This document shows, in pieces, positions 18,272 to 27,990 of a DNA stretch of 64,000 nucleotides (the first letter of the stretch is position 1; every line of letters begins with the position of its first letter). The notes under the pieces are model-generated. The model saw nothing but the letters and a program-made list of their open reading frames with translations, did no database searches and was not told the DNA's origin. The translations under genes were made by a program, and so were the position numbers. Source of the stretch: Massilia agri (GTDB lineage: Bacteria; Pseudomonadota; Gammaproteobacteria; Burkholderiales; Burkholderiaceae_D); the NCBI RefSeq assembly GCF_024753255.1, contig NZ_JANUHA010000007.1:62001-126000 (forward strand), written 5' to 3'.

Positions 18272-18385
18272 GTGGCTTGCACGGGGCGCGGCGTCTACCT
18301 TACCATCCTGCTGACCGGCGCAGCACGGCGGGCAATTCTACCGCACGAATGCCTGCCGGACGGCAAAAAACACTTAAGGAAAGCC

Positions 18386-21115
18386 ATGCCCCCAGCCCCG
18401 CCGGTCGCGGTTCCACCTCAACGCTTCTCCCGATTCCTGCAACGCTGGCTCGATGCCGACCCGGCCCGTTCCGCGCTGCTCGACGACATCACCCGATTAT
18501 CGCTGGCGCAGGCCGACCTCGGCGCAGCCTTGGCGCGCGAGCTCGAGGCCGGCTTGCCCCTGCCGCGCGCCATGCGGCGGGTACGCAACCTGTGGGTCTG
18601 CGCCATCATCCGGCGCGACCTGGAGGGACGCGCCGACCTCGACGAAGTCGTCACCGCCATGACCCGCTTCGCCGACTTCGCCATCCAGACCCACCTGGCG
18701 GCCCTCACCGACGAGCTCATCCAGGCCCACGGCGTGCCGATGGGCGAGGAATCCGGCCGCCCCCAGCAGATGATGGTGCTGTCCATGGGCAAGGGCGGCG
18801 GCGGCGAGCTCAACGTCTCCTCCGACATCGACCTGATCTTCGTTTACCCCGAGGATGGCGAGACTGCCGCCGGCCCCGGCCAGCGCCAGCTGTCCAACCA
18901 CGAGTTCTTCGTGCGCCTCGGCCGCCGCCTGAACGCGGCACTGTCCGAGATCATCGAGGACGGCTTCACCTTCCGGGTCGACATGGCGCTGCGGCCCAAC
19001 GGCAACTCGGGCCCGCTCGCGGCCAGCCTCGCCATGGTCGAGGAATACCTCATTGTGCAGGGCCGGGAATGGGAGCGTTATGCCTGGGTCAAGGCGCGCG
19101 CGGTCACCGGCGATCCCGAGGACATCGCCGCCCTGGACGCCATCGTGCGGCCTTTCGTCTTCCGCCGCTACCTCGACTTCGGCGTGATCGACGCGATCCG
19201 CAATATGCACGCCCAGATCCGCGCCGAAGTGAAGCGCCAGGAACGCCTGCACCCCGAGCGCAGCCACAACGTCAAGCTGGGGCGCGGCGGCATCCGCGAG
19301 ATCGAATTCCTGGCCCAGGTCTTCCAGCTGATCCGCGGCGGGCGCGACCCCGCCCTGCGCGACCGCTCCACCCGCGCGACCCTGCGCCTGCTGGGTGAAC
19401 GCGAACTGCTGCCCCAGGACACGGTCGAGCGCCTGCTCGCCGCCTACACCTTCCTGCGCAACCTGGAGCACCGCCTGCAGTACCTGGAGGATGCCCAGAC
19501 CCATACCCTGCCGGTGGGCGAGGCCGACCGCCAGCTGGTGGCGGAAATGATGGGCGCACCAAGTGTGGCGACCCTGCTGGCGCGCCTGGAGGAGCAGCGC
19601 ACCTATGTGGCGGCCCAGTTCGACGCCATCTTCGCCGACAAGAGCGAGAGCCCCGATCCCGACGTCGTCCTGCTGGCCGACGACCCCGAGAACCGCGAGT
19701 TGATCGCCGCGCGGCTCGTCGAGCTCGGCTACGACGAGCCGGCGGGCGCCGCCGCCCGCCTGGTCTCCACCCTGCAGGGTCCGCGCCTCGTGAGCCTGCC
19801 CGAAGCCAGCCGCGCCCGCCTGCTGGCCCTCGCCGACACGGCGCTGGGCCAGATCGCCACCGTGGTGCGGGAAGCCGGCGTCGGCAGCCATGCGGCGACC
19901 CTTGGCCGCCTGCTCGACTTCTTCGAGGCCATCGCGCGCCGCTCGGCATATCTCTCCCTGCTGACCGAATACCCGCACACCCTGGAACGGGTGATCCGGA
20001 TGATCAATGCCAGCGGCTGGGCCGCCACCTATCTTGCCCAGCATCCGATCCTGCTCGACGAGCTGCTCGACGACCGCAATGCCGGCGCCGAGGACATCAA
20101 GCAACTGGCCGCCAGCCTCGACGCCCAGTTATGCGAGGCGGCGGGCGACACCGAGCGCCAGCTCGACATCCTGCGCGAGACCCACCACGCCCAGCTGTTC
20201 CGCCTGCTGGCCCTGGACCTGGCCGGCGAATTGTCGGTCGAGCGCCTGGCCGACCACCTGTCCCTGCTGGCCGACACCATCGTCGGCGCCACCATCCGCC
20301 ACGCCTGGCGCACGGTCGCCACCCGCCACGTCGAAGAACCGCGCTTCGCCGTCATCGCCTACGGCAAGCTGGGCGGCAAGGAGCTCGGCTACGTCTCCGA
20401 CCTCGACGTGATCTTCCTGTTCGACGACGAAGACGACAGCGCGCCATCCAATTACGCGAAACTCGCGCAACGCTTCATCACCTGGAACACGGCCCACACG
20501 GCGGCCGGCATCCTGTTCGACGTCGACACCGCCCTGCGCCCGGACGGGGCCAGCGGCATGCTGGTGAGTTCGGTGAGCGCCTTCGAGCGCTACCAGGACA
20601 GTTCCGCCTGGCTGTGGGAGCACCAGGCCCTGACCCGGGCCCGCTTCTGCGCCGGCGACGCCGCCATCGGCGCGCGCTTCGAGGCGATCCGCGAGCGCGT
20701 GCTGCGCAAGGACAGGAGCGGTCGCGAGGCCGAGCTGAAGGAAGAGATCCGCGCCATGCGCCGGCGCATGCGCGACGCCAACTTCAATCGCGGCGAGCTG
20801 TTCGACCTGAAGCAGGACGAAGGCGGGATGATCGATATCGAGTTCATCGTCCAGTACCTGGTGCTGCGCCACGCAGCCACCTACCCGCAACTGACGGCAA
20901 ACGCCGGCAATATCGCGCTTCTTCGCATGTGCGGCGAACTGGGACTGATCGACGCGGCGCTGGCGGCGAAGGTCGCGGATGCCTACCGGACCATGCGCAA
21001 GCTGCAGCACCAGGTGCGTTTGCAGGGGCAGGACAAGGCCAGGGTCGAGCCTGCTTTGGTGAAGGCGCATTCCGACGCGGTTACCCGATTGTGGCATATC
21101 CTTTTGGAAACGTGA
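18386..21115 (+). CDS. glnE: Bifunctional glutamine synthetase adenylyltransferase/adenylyl-removing enzyme
   Basis: Cytoplasmic enzyme that adds AMP to glutamine synthetase under nitrogen excess and removes it by phosphorolysis under limitation, guided by PII. At 909 residues it has both nucleotidyltransferase halves. The N-terminal (deadenylylating) domain carries GKGGGGELNVSSDIDLIF near 137. The C-terminal (adenylylating) domain carries GKLGGKELGYVSDLDVIF near 659. ATG 18386 is chosen for its AAGGA box five bases upstream. Upstream in-frame ATGs would overlap the inverted repeat at 18156-18271 and give a non-homologous N-terminus. The target GlnA, with its Tyr400 site, is encoded at 53122-54537. 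Confidence 0.97.
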   Translation: MPPAPPVAVPPQRFSRFLQRWLDADPARSALLDDITRLSLAQADLGAALARELEAGLPLPRAMRRVRNLWVCAIIRRDLEGRADLDEVVTAMTRFADFAIQTHLAALTDELIQAHGVPMGEESGRPQQMMVLSMGKGGGGELNVSSDIDLIFVYPEDGETAAGPGQRQLSNHEFFVRLGRRLNAALSEIIEDGFTFRVDMALRPNGNSGPLAASLAMVEEYLIVQGREWERYAWVKARAVTGDPEDIAALDAIVRPFVFRRYLDFGVIDAIRNMHAQIRAEVKRQERLHPERSHNVKLGRGGIREIEFLAQVFQLIRGGRDPALRDRSTRATLRLLGERELLPQDTVERLLAAYTFLRNLEHRLQYLEDAQTHTLPVGEADRQLVAEMMGAPSVATLLARLEEQRTYVAAQFDAIFADKSESPDPDVVLLADDPENRELIAARLVELGYDEPAGAAARLVSTLQGPRLVSLPEASRARLLALADTALGQIATVVREAGVGSHAATLGRLLDFFEAIARRSAYLSLLTEYPHTLERVIRMINASGWAATYLAQHPILLDELLDDRNAGAEDIKQLAASLDAQLCEAAGDTERQLDILRETHHAQLFRLLALDLAGELSVERLADHLSLLADTIVGATIRHAWRTVATRHVEEPRFAVIAYGKLGGKELGYVSDLDVIFLFDDEDDSAPSNYAKLAQRFITWNTAHTAAGILFDVDTALRPDGASGMLVSSVSAFERYQDSSAWLWEHQALTRARFCAGDAAIGARFEAIRERVLRKDRSGREAELKEEIRAMRRRMRDANFNRGELFDLKQDEGGMIDIEFIVQYLVLRHAATYPQLTANAGNIALLRMCGELGLIDAALAAKVADAYRTMRKLQHQVRLQGQDKARVEPALVKAHSDAVTRLWHILLET

Positions 21116-21216
21116 CGTGATTCAATACAAAAATACAACAGTGTTAAATCAGTAGCAGCACACAATTGACCGATATACATCGTTTCAAAAAGAATGCGGG
21201 TTGGTTTTACATTGCA

Positions 21217-21235
21217 GCGGCCGCTTGGCGGCCGC
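21217..21235 (+). other. GC-rich hairpin in the 5' leader of TBDR C
   Basis: GCGGCCGC-TTG-GCGGCCGC, an 8-bp stem that ends 14 bases before the AGGAG box of the following receptor. It could be a weak terminator for glnE or an RNA structure that affects receptor translation. The rest of 21116-21263 is AT-rich with nothing else recognisable. Confidence 0.4.
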
Positions 21236-21263
21236 CTTCATACCTTCCTAGGAGCATTCAGAA

Positions 21264-24212
21264 ATGATGGAAACTATCCTGTCCCGCTCGATCCGGCTGA
21301 TCTGCCTGGGCGGTGTCACGCTCGGCATGCACGCTGCCCATGCACAGACCGACGCGCCGGCGCAACCCGCTGGCCAGGCGGCAGTCGTGACGGTGACCGG
21401 TTCGCGCATCGCTGCCCCGGGCGCCGAATCGCCCTCCCCCCTGCAAGTGCTGACCGCGGCCGACATCGCTGCCTCCGGCGCCACCAACCTGCAGGAATTG
21501 CTGCTGCAGAACCCGACCATCGGCACGCCGGGCATCAGCCGCACCAACTCGAACTTCTCGACCGCGAGCGCGGGCGTCGCCACCATCGACCTGCGTGACC
21601 TCGGCACCTCCCGTACCCTGGTCCTGCTCAACGGCCGCCGCTTCGTGTCCGGCGTGCCGGGCTCGGCCTCGGTCGACCTGAACTCGATCCCCACCGACTT
21701 CATCGAGCGCGTCGAACTGCTGACCGGCGGCGCCTCGGCGACCTACGGTTCGGATGCGGTGGCCGGCGTGGTCAACATCATCACCAAGCGCAACTTCAAC
21801 GGCATCCTGTTCGATGCGCAGATGGGCGAAACCTACGAGCAGGGCGACGACCAGAAGCGCAAGGCCTCGATCACCTTCGGCACCAGCAACGACGAAGGCA
21901 CCGCCAACGTCATGGGTCACCTGGGCTACTCGCGCCAGGGCGCCGTGATGTCGCGCGACCGCAAGTTCGCCGCCGTCGACCAGTACTCGCGCATGGCCGG
22001 CGTGACCGGCGAGGCGGCCGACGCCTTCGTCATCCAGCGTCCCTTCTACTCGGGCTTCACGCCCGCGGGCACCTTCTACCCGGACAGCGGCAGCTTCACC
22101 TACGACGCCGCCGGCAACCCGATTCCGGCCAACACCAATGGCACGGGCGGCGCCCAGCCTACCGGCTTCAACCGCTCGGCCTACCGCGCGATCGCCGTGC
22201 CGACCGAGCGCTTCCTGATGGCCCTGACCGGCGAAATCCAGCTCAACGCCAACCACTCGGCCTTCTTCGAGGGTAACTATGCCTCGACCCGCGTCTCGAC
22301 CACCATCGAACCGTATCCGCTCGGCGCCGAAGACATCTACCCGTCCACCGGCGGCCAGGTGCCGGCCGAGTTCCTGGTGAACGGCAGCTACGTGCGCAAC
22401 CCGATCGTGCCGCAATACCTGTGGGACCGCATCAGCGACACCGACGGCGACGGCGCGCGCGACTACTACTTCACCCGCCGCATGGCCGACTTCGGCAACC
22501 GCGGCAGCCGCGCCGAGCGCGACACCTTCCGCGTGGCCACCGGCCTGAAGGGCCTGATCGCCGACAAGTTCAACTATGAACTGTTCGGCGCCTACGGCCA
22601 GACCAAGGAAGCCCAGGAATCGGGCGGCCAGGTCAACGTGCTGAACTTCCGCAATGCTCTGGAAGCCATCGTCGACGTGGACGACCTGAACGGCAACGGC
22701 AGCCGCACCGATGCGATCTGCCGCGACGCCAACGCGCGTGCCCAGGGTTGCGTGCCGGCCAATGTGTTCGGCGCCATGACCATGAGCCCCGAAGCGGTGC
22801 GCTACATCGCCGCGCCGGGTTCCCTGCAATCGGTCATCACCCAGACCATCGTGGGCGGCTCGATCAACGGTGACGTGTGGGAACTGCCGGCCGGCGCCCT
22901 GTCGTTCGCGACCGGCTTCGAATGGCGCAAGGAAGAATCGCGCGCGACGCCGGACGCCCTGACCCAGGCCGGCCTGAACGCCGGCAACGCGACCCCGGAA
23001 ACCCAGGGTGACTTCAGCGTCAAGGAAATCTTCGTCGAAGGCCGCCTCCCGCTGCTGAAGGACAAGCCGTTCGCCAAGCAGCTGACCCTGCTGGGTGCCT
23101 ACCGCGCTTCCGACTACTCGACCGTCGGCCGCACCAACAGCTGGAACGCCGGCCTCGAATGGTCGCCGGTGTCCGACTTCAAGGTCCGCGCCACCCGCTC
23201 GCTGTCGACCCGCGCGCCGAACATCGACGAGCTGTACCAGGCCCCGAGCCAGGACTTCCCGACCGGCATCCAGGATCCCTGCCTGGGCGTGACCGCCACC
23301 TCGACCGGCCTGTACGACGCGGCCTGCCGCGCCGCACCGGGCGTGATGGCCAACATCAACGCCAACGGCGCCTTCACCCTGAACCAGTCCGACCTCCAGG
23401 GCATCAGCGGCTACAACCGCGGCAACCCGGACGTGCAGGAAGAAAAAGGCCGCTCGACCACGGTCGGCGTGGTCTGGACCCCGCGCTCGATCCGCGCCCT
23501 GAACCGCATGACCTTCACGGCCGACTACTTCAAGATCAAGATTGCGGACGCCATCGTGCCGACCGACCGCCAGTACGCCCTGCGTAACTGCTACGCCGGC
23601 GGCAACCAGGCCTTCTGCAGCTTCATCACCCGCCGCCCGAACGCCGTCGGCGCCAACAGCGCCGGCTCGCTGGAGTTCATCGACACCGCCGTCAGCAACA
23701 GCGGCGGCCTGGGCACCGAAGGCGTCGACCTGACCGTGGGCTGGGCCGACCGCGTCGGTCCTGGCCGCATGAACACCCGCCTGGCCTACACCTGGGTGCG
23801 CAACCTGTGGGATCGCGGCCTGCCGGATGCCGACATCGACGAGAGCGCCGGCGAAGTCGGCTCGGCCAAGAACAAGGCCTCGCTGAACCTCGGCTACCAG
23901 TGGAACGACTTCAACATCCAGTCGACCTTCAGCTACATCGGCAAGTCCTACCTGGACGACCAGTTCCTGTCGGGCTTCGACCTGGCGCCGAAGTCGCTCG
24001 GCGTCGGTTCGCGCACCTACACCGACCTGCAGATGACCTACGCGCTGCGCAAGTCGACCGAGGTGATCCTGGGCATCGACAACGTCTTCGACACCAAGGC
24101 GCCGCCGATCATCAGCGGCCTGCCGGGCAACGTCACCGGCGCCGAAACGGCCGCCGACGTGTACGACGCGATCGGCCGCCGCATCTACGTCGGCCTGCGC
24201 GTCAAGCTGTAA
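21264..24212 (+). CDS. TonB-dependent outer-membrane receptor (TBDR C)
   Basis: 982-residue receptor with a clear Shine-Dalgarno (AGGAG, nine bases before ATG 21264). The signal peptide is about residues 1-27 (MMETILSRSIRLICLGG..HAAHA) and the TonB-box-like VVTVTGSRI is at 41-49. Plug motifs are LRDLGTSRTLVLLNGRR and VELLTGGASATYGSDAV. The barrel has RSLSTRAPNIDELYQAPS and NPDVQEEKGRSTTVG. Two Asp/Asn-rich loops that look calcium-binding occur: DTDGDGARD at 392-400 and DLNGNGSRTD from 474. The last residues are LRVKL, so the terminal residue is Leu rather than Phe. It stands alone between glnE and map, with its own terminator. Substrate unknown. Confidence 0.95.
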   Translation: MMETILSRSIRLICLGGVTLGMHAAHAQTDAPAQPAGQAAVVTVTGSRIAAPGAESPSPLQVLTAADIAASGATNLQELLLQNPTIGTPGISRTNSNFSTASAGVATIDLRDLGTSRTLVLLNGRRFVSGVPGSASVDLNSIPTDFIERVELLTGGASATYGSDAVAGVVNIITKRNFNGILFDAQMGETYEQGDDQKRKASITFGTSNDEGTANVMGHLGYSRQGAVMSRDRKFAAVDQYSRMAGVTGEAADAFVIQRPFYSGFTPAGTFYPDSGSFTYDAAGNPIPANTNGTGGAQPTGFNRSAYRAIAVPTERFLMALTGEIQLNANHSAFFEGNYASTRVSTTIEPYPLGAEDIYPSTGGQVPAEFLVNGSYVRNPIVPQYLWDRISDTDGDGARDYYFTRRMADFGNRGSRAERDTFRVATGLKGLIADKFNYELFGAYGQTKEAQESGGQVNVLNFRNALEAIVDVDDLNGNGSRTDAICRDANARAQGCVPANVFGAMTMSPEAVRYIAAPGSLQSVITQTIVGGSINGDVWELPAGALSFATGFEWRKEESRATPDALTQAGLNAGNATPETQGDFSVKEIFVEGRLPLLKDKPFAKQLTLLGAYRASDYSTVGRTNSWNAGLEWSPVSDFKVRATRSLSTRAPNIDELYQAPSQDFPTGIQDPCLGVTATSTGLYDAACRAAPGVMANINANGAFTLNQSDLQGISGYNRGNPDVQEEKGRSTTVGVVWTPRSIRALNRMTFTADYFKIKIADAIVPTDRQYALRNCYAGGNQAFCSFITRRPNAVGANSAGSLEFIDTAVSNSGGLGTEGVDLTVGWADRVGPGRMNTRLAYTWVRNLWDRGLPDADIDESAGEVGSAKNKASLNLGYQWNDFNIQSTFSYIGKSYLDDQFLSGFDLAPKSLGVGSRTYTDLQMTYALRKSTEVILGIDNVFDTKAPPIISGLPGNVTGAETAADVYDAIGRRIYVGLRVKL

Positions 24213-24233
24213 TCCCGCGCGCCATGCAGCCTG

Positions 24234-24255
24234 AAAACGCCCTCCGGGGCGTTTT
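24234..24255 (+). terminator. Rho-independent terminator of TBDR C
   Basis: AAAACGCCC-TCCG-GGGCGTTTT, 21 bases after the receptor stop, with a T-rich right arm. A second perfect stem, GGCGCTGTC-GGCT-GACAGCGCC, lies at 24264-24285. Confidence 0.85.
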
Positions 24256-24350
24256 CGTCGTTTGGCGCTGTCGGCTGACAGCGCCATTCCTGATAGGGCA
24301 CGGTATCATGTGCGTTTCCACGCATCAGGACGGCGACCCGTCCATCCCCC

Positions 24351-25118
24351 ATGGCAATCAAACTCAAGAATCAAAAGGACATCGACAAGATGCGCGTGGC
24401 CGGCCGCATGGCCTCCGACGTGCTCGAGATGATCGGCGAATACGTGGTCCCGGGCGTCTCCACCGAGGAGCTCGACCGCCGCTGCAATGAATTCATCCGC
24501 AAGGTGCAGAAGGCGACGCCGGCCAACGTCGGCTACCACGGCTTCCCCAAGACCCTGTGCACCTCGATCAACGGCGTGGTCTGCCACGGCATCCCCAGCG
24601 AGAAGGATGTCCTGCAGGATGGCGACATCGTCAACATCGACGTCACCGTGATCAAGGACGGCTGGCACGGCGACACCAGCCGCATGTACTACGCCGGCAC
24701 CCCGCGTCCCGAGGCGCAGAAGCTGGTCGAGACCACCTACAAGGCCATGATGGCCGGCATCCGCGCCGTGAAGCCGGGCGCGCGCCTGGGCGACGTCGGC
24801 CACGCGATCCAGAAGCTGGCCGAGAGCGCCGGCTACTCGGTGGTGCGCGACTACTGCGGCCACGGCATCGGCCGCGTCTACCACGAAGACCCGCAGGTGC
24901 TGCACTACGGCCGCCCGAACACCGGGCTGCTGCTCAAGGAAGGCATGACCTTCACGGTCGAGCCCATGATCAACCTGGGCGGGCCCGACGTCGATCAGCT
25001 GGATGACGGCTGGACCGTGGTCACCGCCGACAAGTCGCTGTCGGCCCAGTGGGAGCACATGATCGCCGTCACCGCGCACGGCTTCGAGATCCTCACGCCG
25101 GGCAGCCACGACAAGTAA
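24351..25118 (+). CDS. map: Methionine aminopeptidase, type I
   Basis: Removes the initiator Met from nascent proteins; essential cytoplasmic metalloenzyme. 255 residues, with all five metal ligands in the canonical positions: Asp97, Asp108, His171, Glu204 and Glu235. Substrate-contacting His79 (GVVCHGIP) is also present. The start MAIKLKNQKDIDKMRVAGRM matches the family from residue 1. No purine-rich Shine-Dalgarno precedes the ATG (TCCATCCCCC), and a 6-bp hairpin (GGACGG-CGAC-CCGTCC, 24328-24343) sits just upstream, which is odd for an essential gene. It is monocistronic here, with no glnD or rpsB next to it. Confidence 0.98.
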   Translation: MAIKLKNQKDIDKMRVAGRMASDVLEMIGEYVVPGVSTEELDRRCNEFIRKVQKATPANVGYHGFPKTLCTSINGVVCHGIPSEKDVLQDGDIVNIDVTVIKDGWHGDTSRMYYAGTPRPEAQKLVETTYKAMMAGIRAVKPGARLGDVGHAIQKLAESAGYSVVRDYCGHGIGRVYHEDPQVLHYGRPNTGLLLKEGMTFTVEPMINLGGPDVDQLDDGWTVVTADKSLSAQWEHMIAVTAHGFEILTPGSHDK

Positions 25119-25132
25119 GCCGCCGCATGGCG

Positions 25133-25168
25133 AAAAAAAACCCCGGCGCGCAAACGCCGGGGTTTTTT
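25133..25168. terminator. Bidirectional terminator between map and TBDR D
   Basis: CCCCGGCG (25141-25148) pairs with CGCCGGGG (25155-25162). It is flanked by eight A on the left and six T on the right, so it can end both map (plus) and the convergent receptor (minus). Confidence 0.93.
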
Positions 25169-25188
25169 CATGGTGCCGGGAATTCAGC

Positions 25189-27990
25189 TTAGAAGCTGTA
25201 CTCCAGCGCCACGCGCAGCGTGCGGCCGCGCGGCGACGGGTCGCCGGCGCGCATGTCGACCTGCTCCTTGCGGTTGAACACATTGTTCAGGTAGGCCGAG
25301 ATGGTGGTGTTCCTGATACCCGAATAGCTCAGGTTCAGGTTGACCAGCACGTCTTCCTTGATGCGGCAGTATTCCGAAGGAATGCCCTGGTCCGCACAGC
25401 CGTCAAGGGTCCAGTTGCTCGAGTACTTCCAGTCGATCAGCTTGGTTCCCGGCACATAGGTCACGACGCCGCCGACCTTCCAGTCGCCCTTGGCCCAGGT
25501 GGTGGCGGCACGGACGTTGTAGCGCCAGTTGTAGTAGTTGCCCACCAGGTTTTCGCTGTAGTCGTTCTCGATGCTGTCCCAGGTGCGGTAGTCGAGCTGG
25601 TAGTTCGCCTTGACGTTGGTGACCAGGCGGCCGTACGCACCCAGGTTCGCGCGGTGGTTGATCTCCATGTCCAGGCCCTCGACGCGGGTCTTGTGCAGGT
25701 TCTCGTAGCGGCGGTTGAGCGACGCCACCGGACCGACCGGCCAGGTGAAGGTCTGGCCGGAGAGTTCGCTTGCGCGGGCGGCCAGGCGCAGGTCGTCGGC
25801 GGTGACGGCCAGGCGGTTCACGCTGCCCGGCACCAGGTCTTCGCTGGCCAGCACTTCGTCGGTGTCACGGGTGCCGATTTCGTTGCGGCGCTCGATCTTG
25901 TAGTAGTCCAGGGTCAGGCTCAGGTTCTTGATCGGCTCGATCACGAAGCCGGCGTTGAAGCTGCGCGACTTCTCCGGCTCCAGGTCCGGATTGCCCTGCA
26001 CTGCCGAGGCGAAGCTGACGCTGCAACCCAGGTCGCGGGCACGCAGGCTGTCGGCCTTGTCCAGCGCCGTGCCGTTCTTCAGCACGTCATAGATGCGGTT
26101 GGCGGTGGCGCAACGCTTCGGATCGGTGACGCCGTTGTTGAAGGCGGCCAGCGCGACCTTGCCGGTCTCGGCGACGTTCGGCGCACGGAAGCCGTGGGCG
26201 AAGGTACCGCGCAGCATGAAGCTCTTGTTGACTTCGTAACGAGCCGACAGCTTCGGCACCAGCGAGGCGTCGGTGTCGCCGACCTTGTCGACACGGACCG
26301 CGCCGTTGACTTCCAGCTTCTTGGTCAGCGGTGCGTTCAGTTCGGCAAACGCGGCGGCGATGTTGCGCGCGCCGGTGACGGCGATCGAGCCGTAGCCGAC
26401 GATCTCGGCGTTGGCCACGTTCTGGCTGGTCCAGGAATCGAACTGGTCGCGGCGGAAATCGGCGCCGACCGCCAGGCCCAGGGCGCCGCCCGGCAGCTGC
26501 ATCAGCTCGCGCGAACCCTTGATGTCGGCAAAGATCTGCTTCGACTCGCCACCGAAGGTGATGGTCGGGAACATGCGGTCCAGCAGTTCCGGGCTGTTCT
26601 GGCCGCCGAAGCGGTATTCGCCGCTGTTGATGGCAGCCAGGTAGTTGGCGGCATGCTTGGCGCCGCGCTCGTCATTGTCGACCTTCGAGCCCATCACGCC
26701 GACCGCGGCGTTCCAGTCCCAGCCGTAGTCGTAGCCTTCCATGCCGACCAGCACGCGGTACTGGTTGGCGGTGACGGCGCTCTTGAACATGTCCATATTG
26801 TCGGCGTAGCGATAGCGCAGCGCGACCGGGAAGGAGTAGGGATTGTCCGGATGGCCCACCGGCAGCTTCGGCTCGGTGAAGGACACCAGCGAATTGCTCT
26901 TCGCGCTGTACCAGTTCGACGGGGTGCCGGTGTACTGCATGATCGGCGGCGGGTTGTAGTAGCTCGTCTTGGTCTGGGCCAGGGTGACTTCCGTATACAG
27001 CTGGTGGTCCTGGTCGATGTTCAGGCGGCCGCCACCGTAGAAGTTGACGCGCTTGGCTTCGGCGTGGATGCCCAGGCGGCCGTACTGGTCGAAGCGGCAG
27101 GTGCCGTCGACGATGGTTTCGCAGCCCGGACGGGCGACCGTGAAGGACTTGCCGGCCAGCGCGGGATCGGCGTAGTTGCTCGGATAGCGGTCGACGAAGT
27201 TACCCGGGTAGGAATAGGTCGAGGTGACGCCGAAGCTCGGATTCACGTATTCGAGGTACCAGGGCGCGACGGTCGCTTCGACGTCGCGGTCGGTGTAGGG
27301 GTTGCGGTGGTAGGCCTCGAGGTGGCCGAACACGTTCCAGCCGTCGTTGACCAGGTCACCGAAACCGGTGGTGATCGAGGCGGTCTGGTCCTTGTCGAGC
27401 TTGCTGTTCAGCAGCGACTGGCGGGCGCTCGCGCGCACGGTGGTGCCCTTGAAGTCCTTCTTGGTGATGATGTTGATCACGCCGGCGACAGCGTCCGAGC
27501 CGTACACGGCCGAGGCGCCGTCGAGCAGGATCTCGACGCGTTCGATGATCTCCGACGGCAGCGCGTCGATGTTCACGAAGGTTTCCTGGCCGCCGTCGGC
27601 CAGGCCGTAGTTCGACACGCGGCGGCCGTTCAGCAGCGTCAGGGTCGAGTTCTTGCCCAGGTTGCGCAGCGAGACGCCCGAGGCGCCGGCCGCGAAGGAA
27701 TTGCCGCCGCCCAGGTCGGACAGGGCGCCGGTGTTGGCGGTCAGGGTGTCCAGCACGTCCTTGACGGTGCTGGCGCCGATGGTGGCGATCTCGGCGGCGG
27801 TCACGACCTGGACCGGCGAGGAGGTCTCGGTGTCAACCGCGCGCTTGATGTTCGAACCGGTCACGTAGACCTTCTGGACCGGCTGTGCTGCGGGAGCGCC
27901 GCCGGCGGCGTCTTGCGCAAAGCCGTACGACGATGCCAGGGTCATGGCGACGGCCACGACACTGGTCTTCAAAACGAGTTGCTTCTTCAA
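25189..27990 (-). CDS. TonB-dependent outer-membrane receptor (TBDR D)
   Basis: 933-residue receptor that starts with TTG at 27990. A GGAGA box five bases upstream and the signal peptide (about 1-25, ending YGFA) support that unusual start. The TonB-box-like VYVTGSNI is at 41-48. Plug motifs are LRNLGKNSTLTLLNGRR and VEILLDGASAVYGSDAV. The barrel shows LRGTFAHGFRAPNVAE and NPDLEPEKSRSFNAG, and it ends in LEYSF with a terminal Phe. The barrel middle (KIERRNEIGTRDTDE) resembles that of TBDR A, suggesting related receptors. It lies alone between map and gap, with its own terminator. The 320-base upstream region holds an 11-bp inverted repeat that may be an operator. Substrate unknown. Confidence 0.94.
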   Translation of the reverse strand: MKKQLVLKTSVVAVAMTLASSYGFAQDAAGGAPAAQPVQKVYVTGSNIKRAVDTETSSPVQVVTAAEIATIGASTVKDVLDTLTANTGALSDLGGGNSFAAGASGVSLRNLGKNSTLTLLNGRRVSNYGLADGGQETFVNIDALPSEIIERVEILLDGASAVYGSDAVAGVINIITKKDFKGTTVRASARQSLLNSKLDKDQTASITTGFGDLVNDGWNVFGHLEAYHRNPYTDRDVEATVAPWYLEYVNPSFGVTSTYSYPGNFVDRYPSNYADPALAGKSFTVARPGCETIVDGTCRFDQYGRLGIHAEAKRVNFYGGGRLNIDQDHQLYTEVTLAQTKTSYYNPPPIMQYTGTPSNWYSAKSNSLVSFTEPKLPVGHPDNPYSFPVALRYRYADNMDMFKSAVTANQYRVLVGMEGYDYGWDWNAAVGVMGSKVDNDERGAKHAANYLAAINSGEYRFGGQNSPELLDRMFPTITFGGESKQIFADIKGSRELMQLPGGALGLAVGADFRRDQFDSWTSQNVANAEIVGYGSIAVTGARNIAAAFAELNAPLTKKLEVNGAVRVDKVGDTDASLVPKLSARYEVNKSFMLRGTFAHGFRAPNVAETGKVALAAFNNGVTDPKRCATANRIYDVLKNGTALDKADSLRARDLGCSVSFASAVQGNPDLEPEKSRSFNAGFVIEPIKNLSLTLDYYKIERRNEIGTRDTDEVLASEDLVPGSVNRLAVTADDLRLAARASELSGQTFTWPVGPVASLNRRYENLHKTRVEGLDMEINHRANLGAYGRLVTNVKANYQLDYRTWDSIENDYSENLVGNYYNWRYNVRAATTWAKGDWKVGGVVTYVPGTKLIDWKYSSNWTLDGCADQGIPSEYCRIKEDVLVNLNLSYSGIRNTTISAYLNNVFNRKEQVDMRAGDPSPRGRTLRVALEYSF

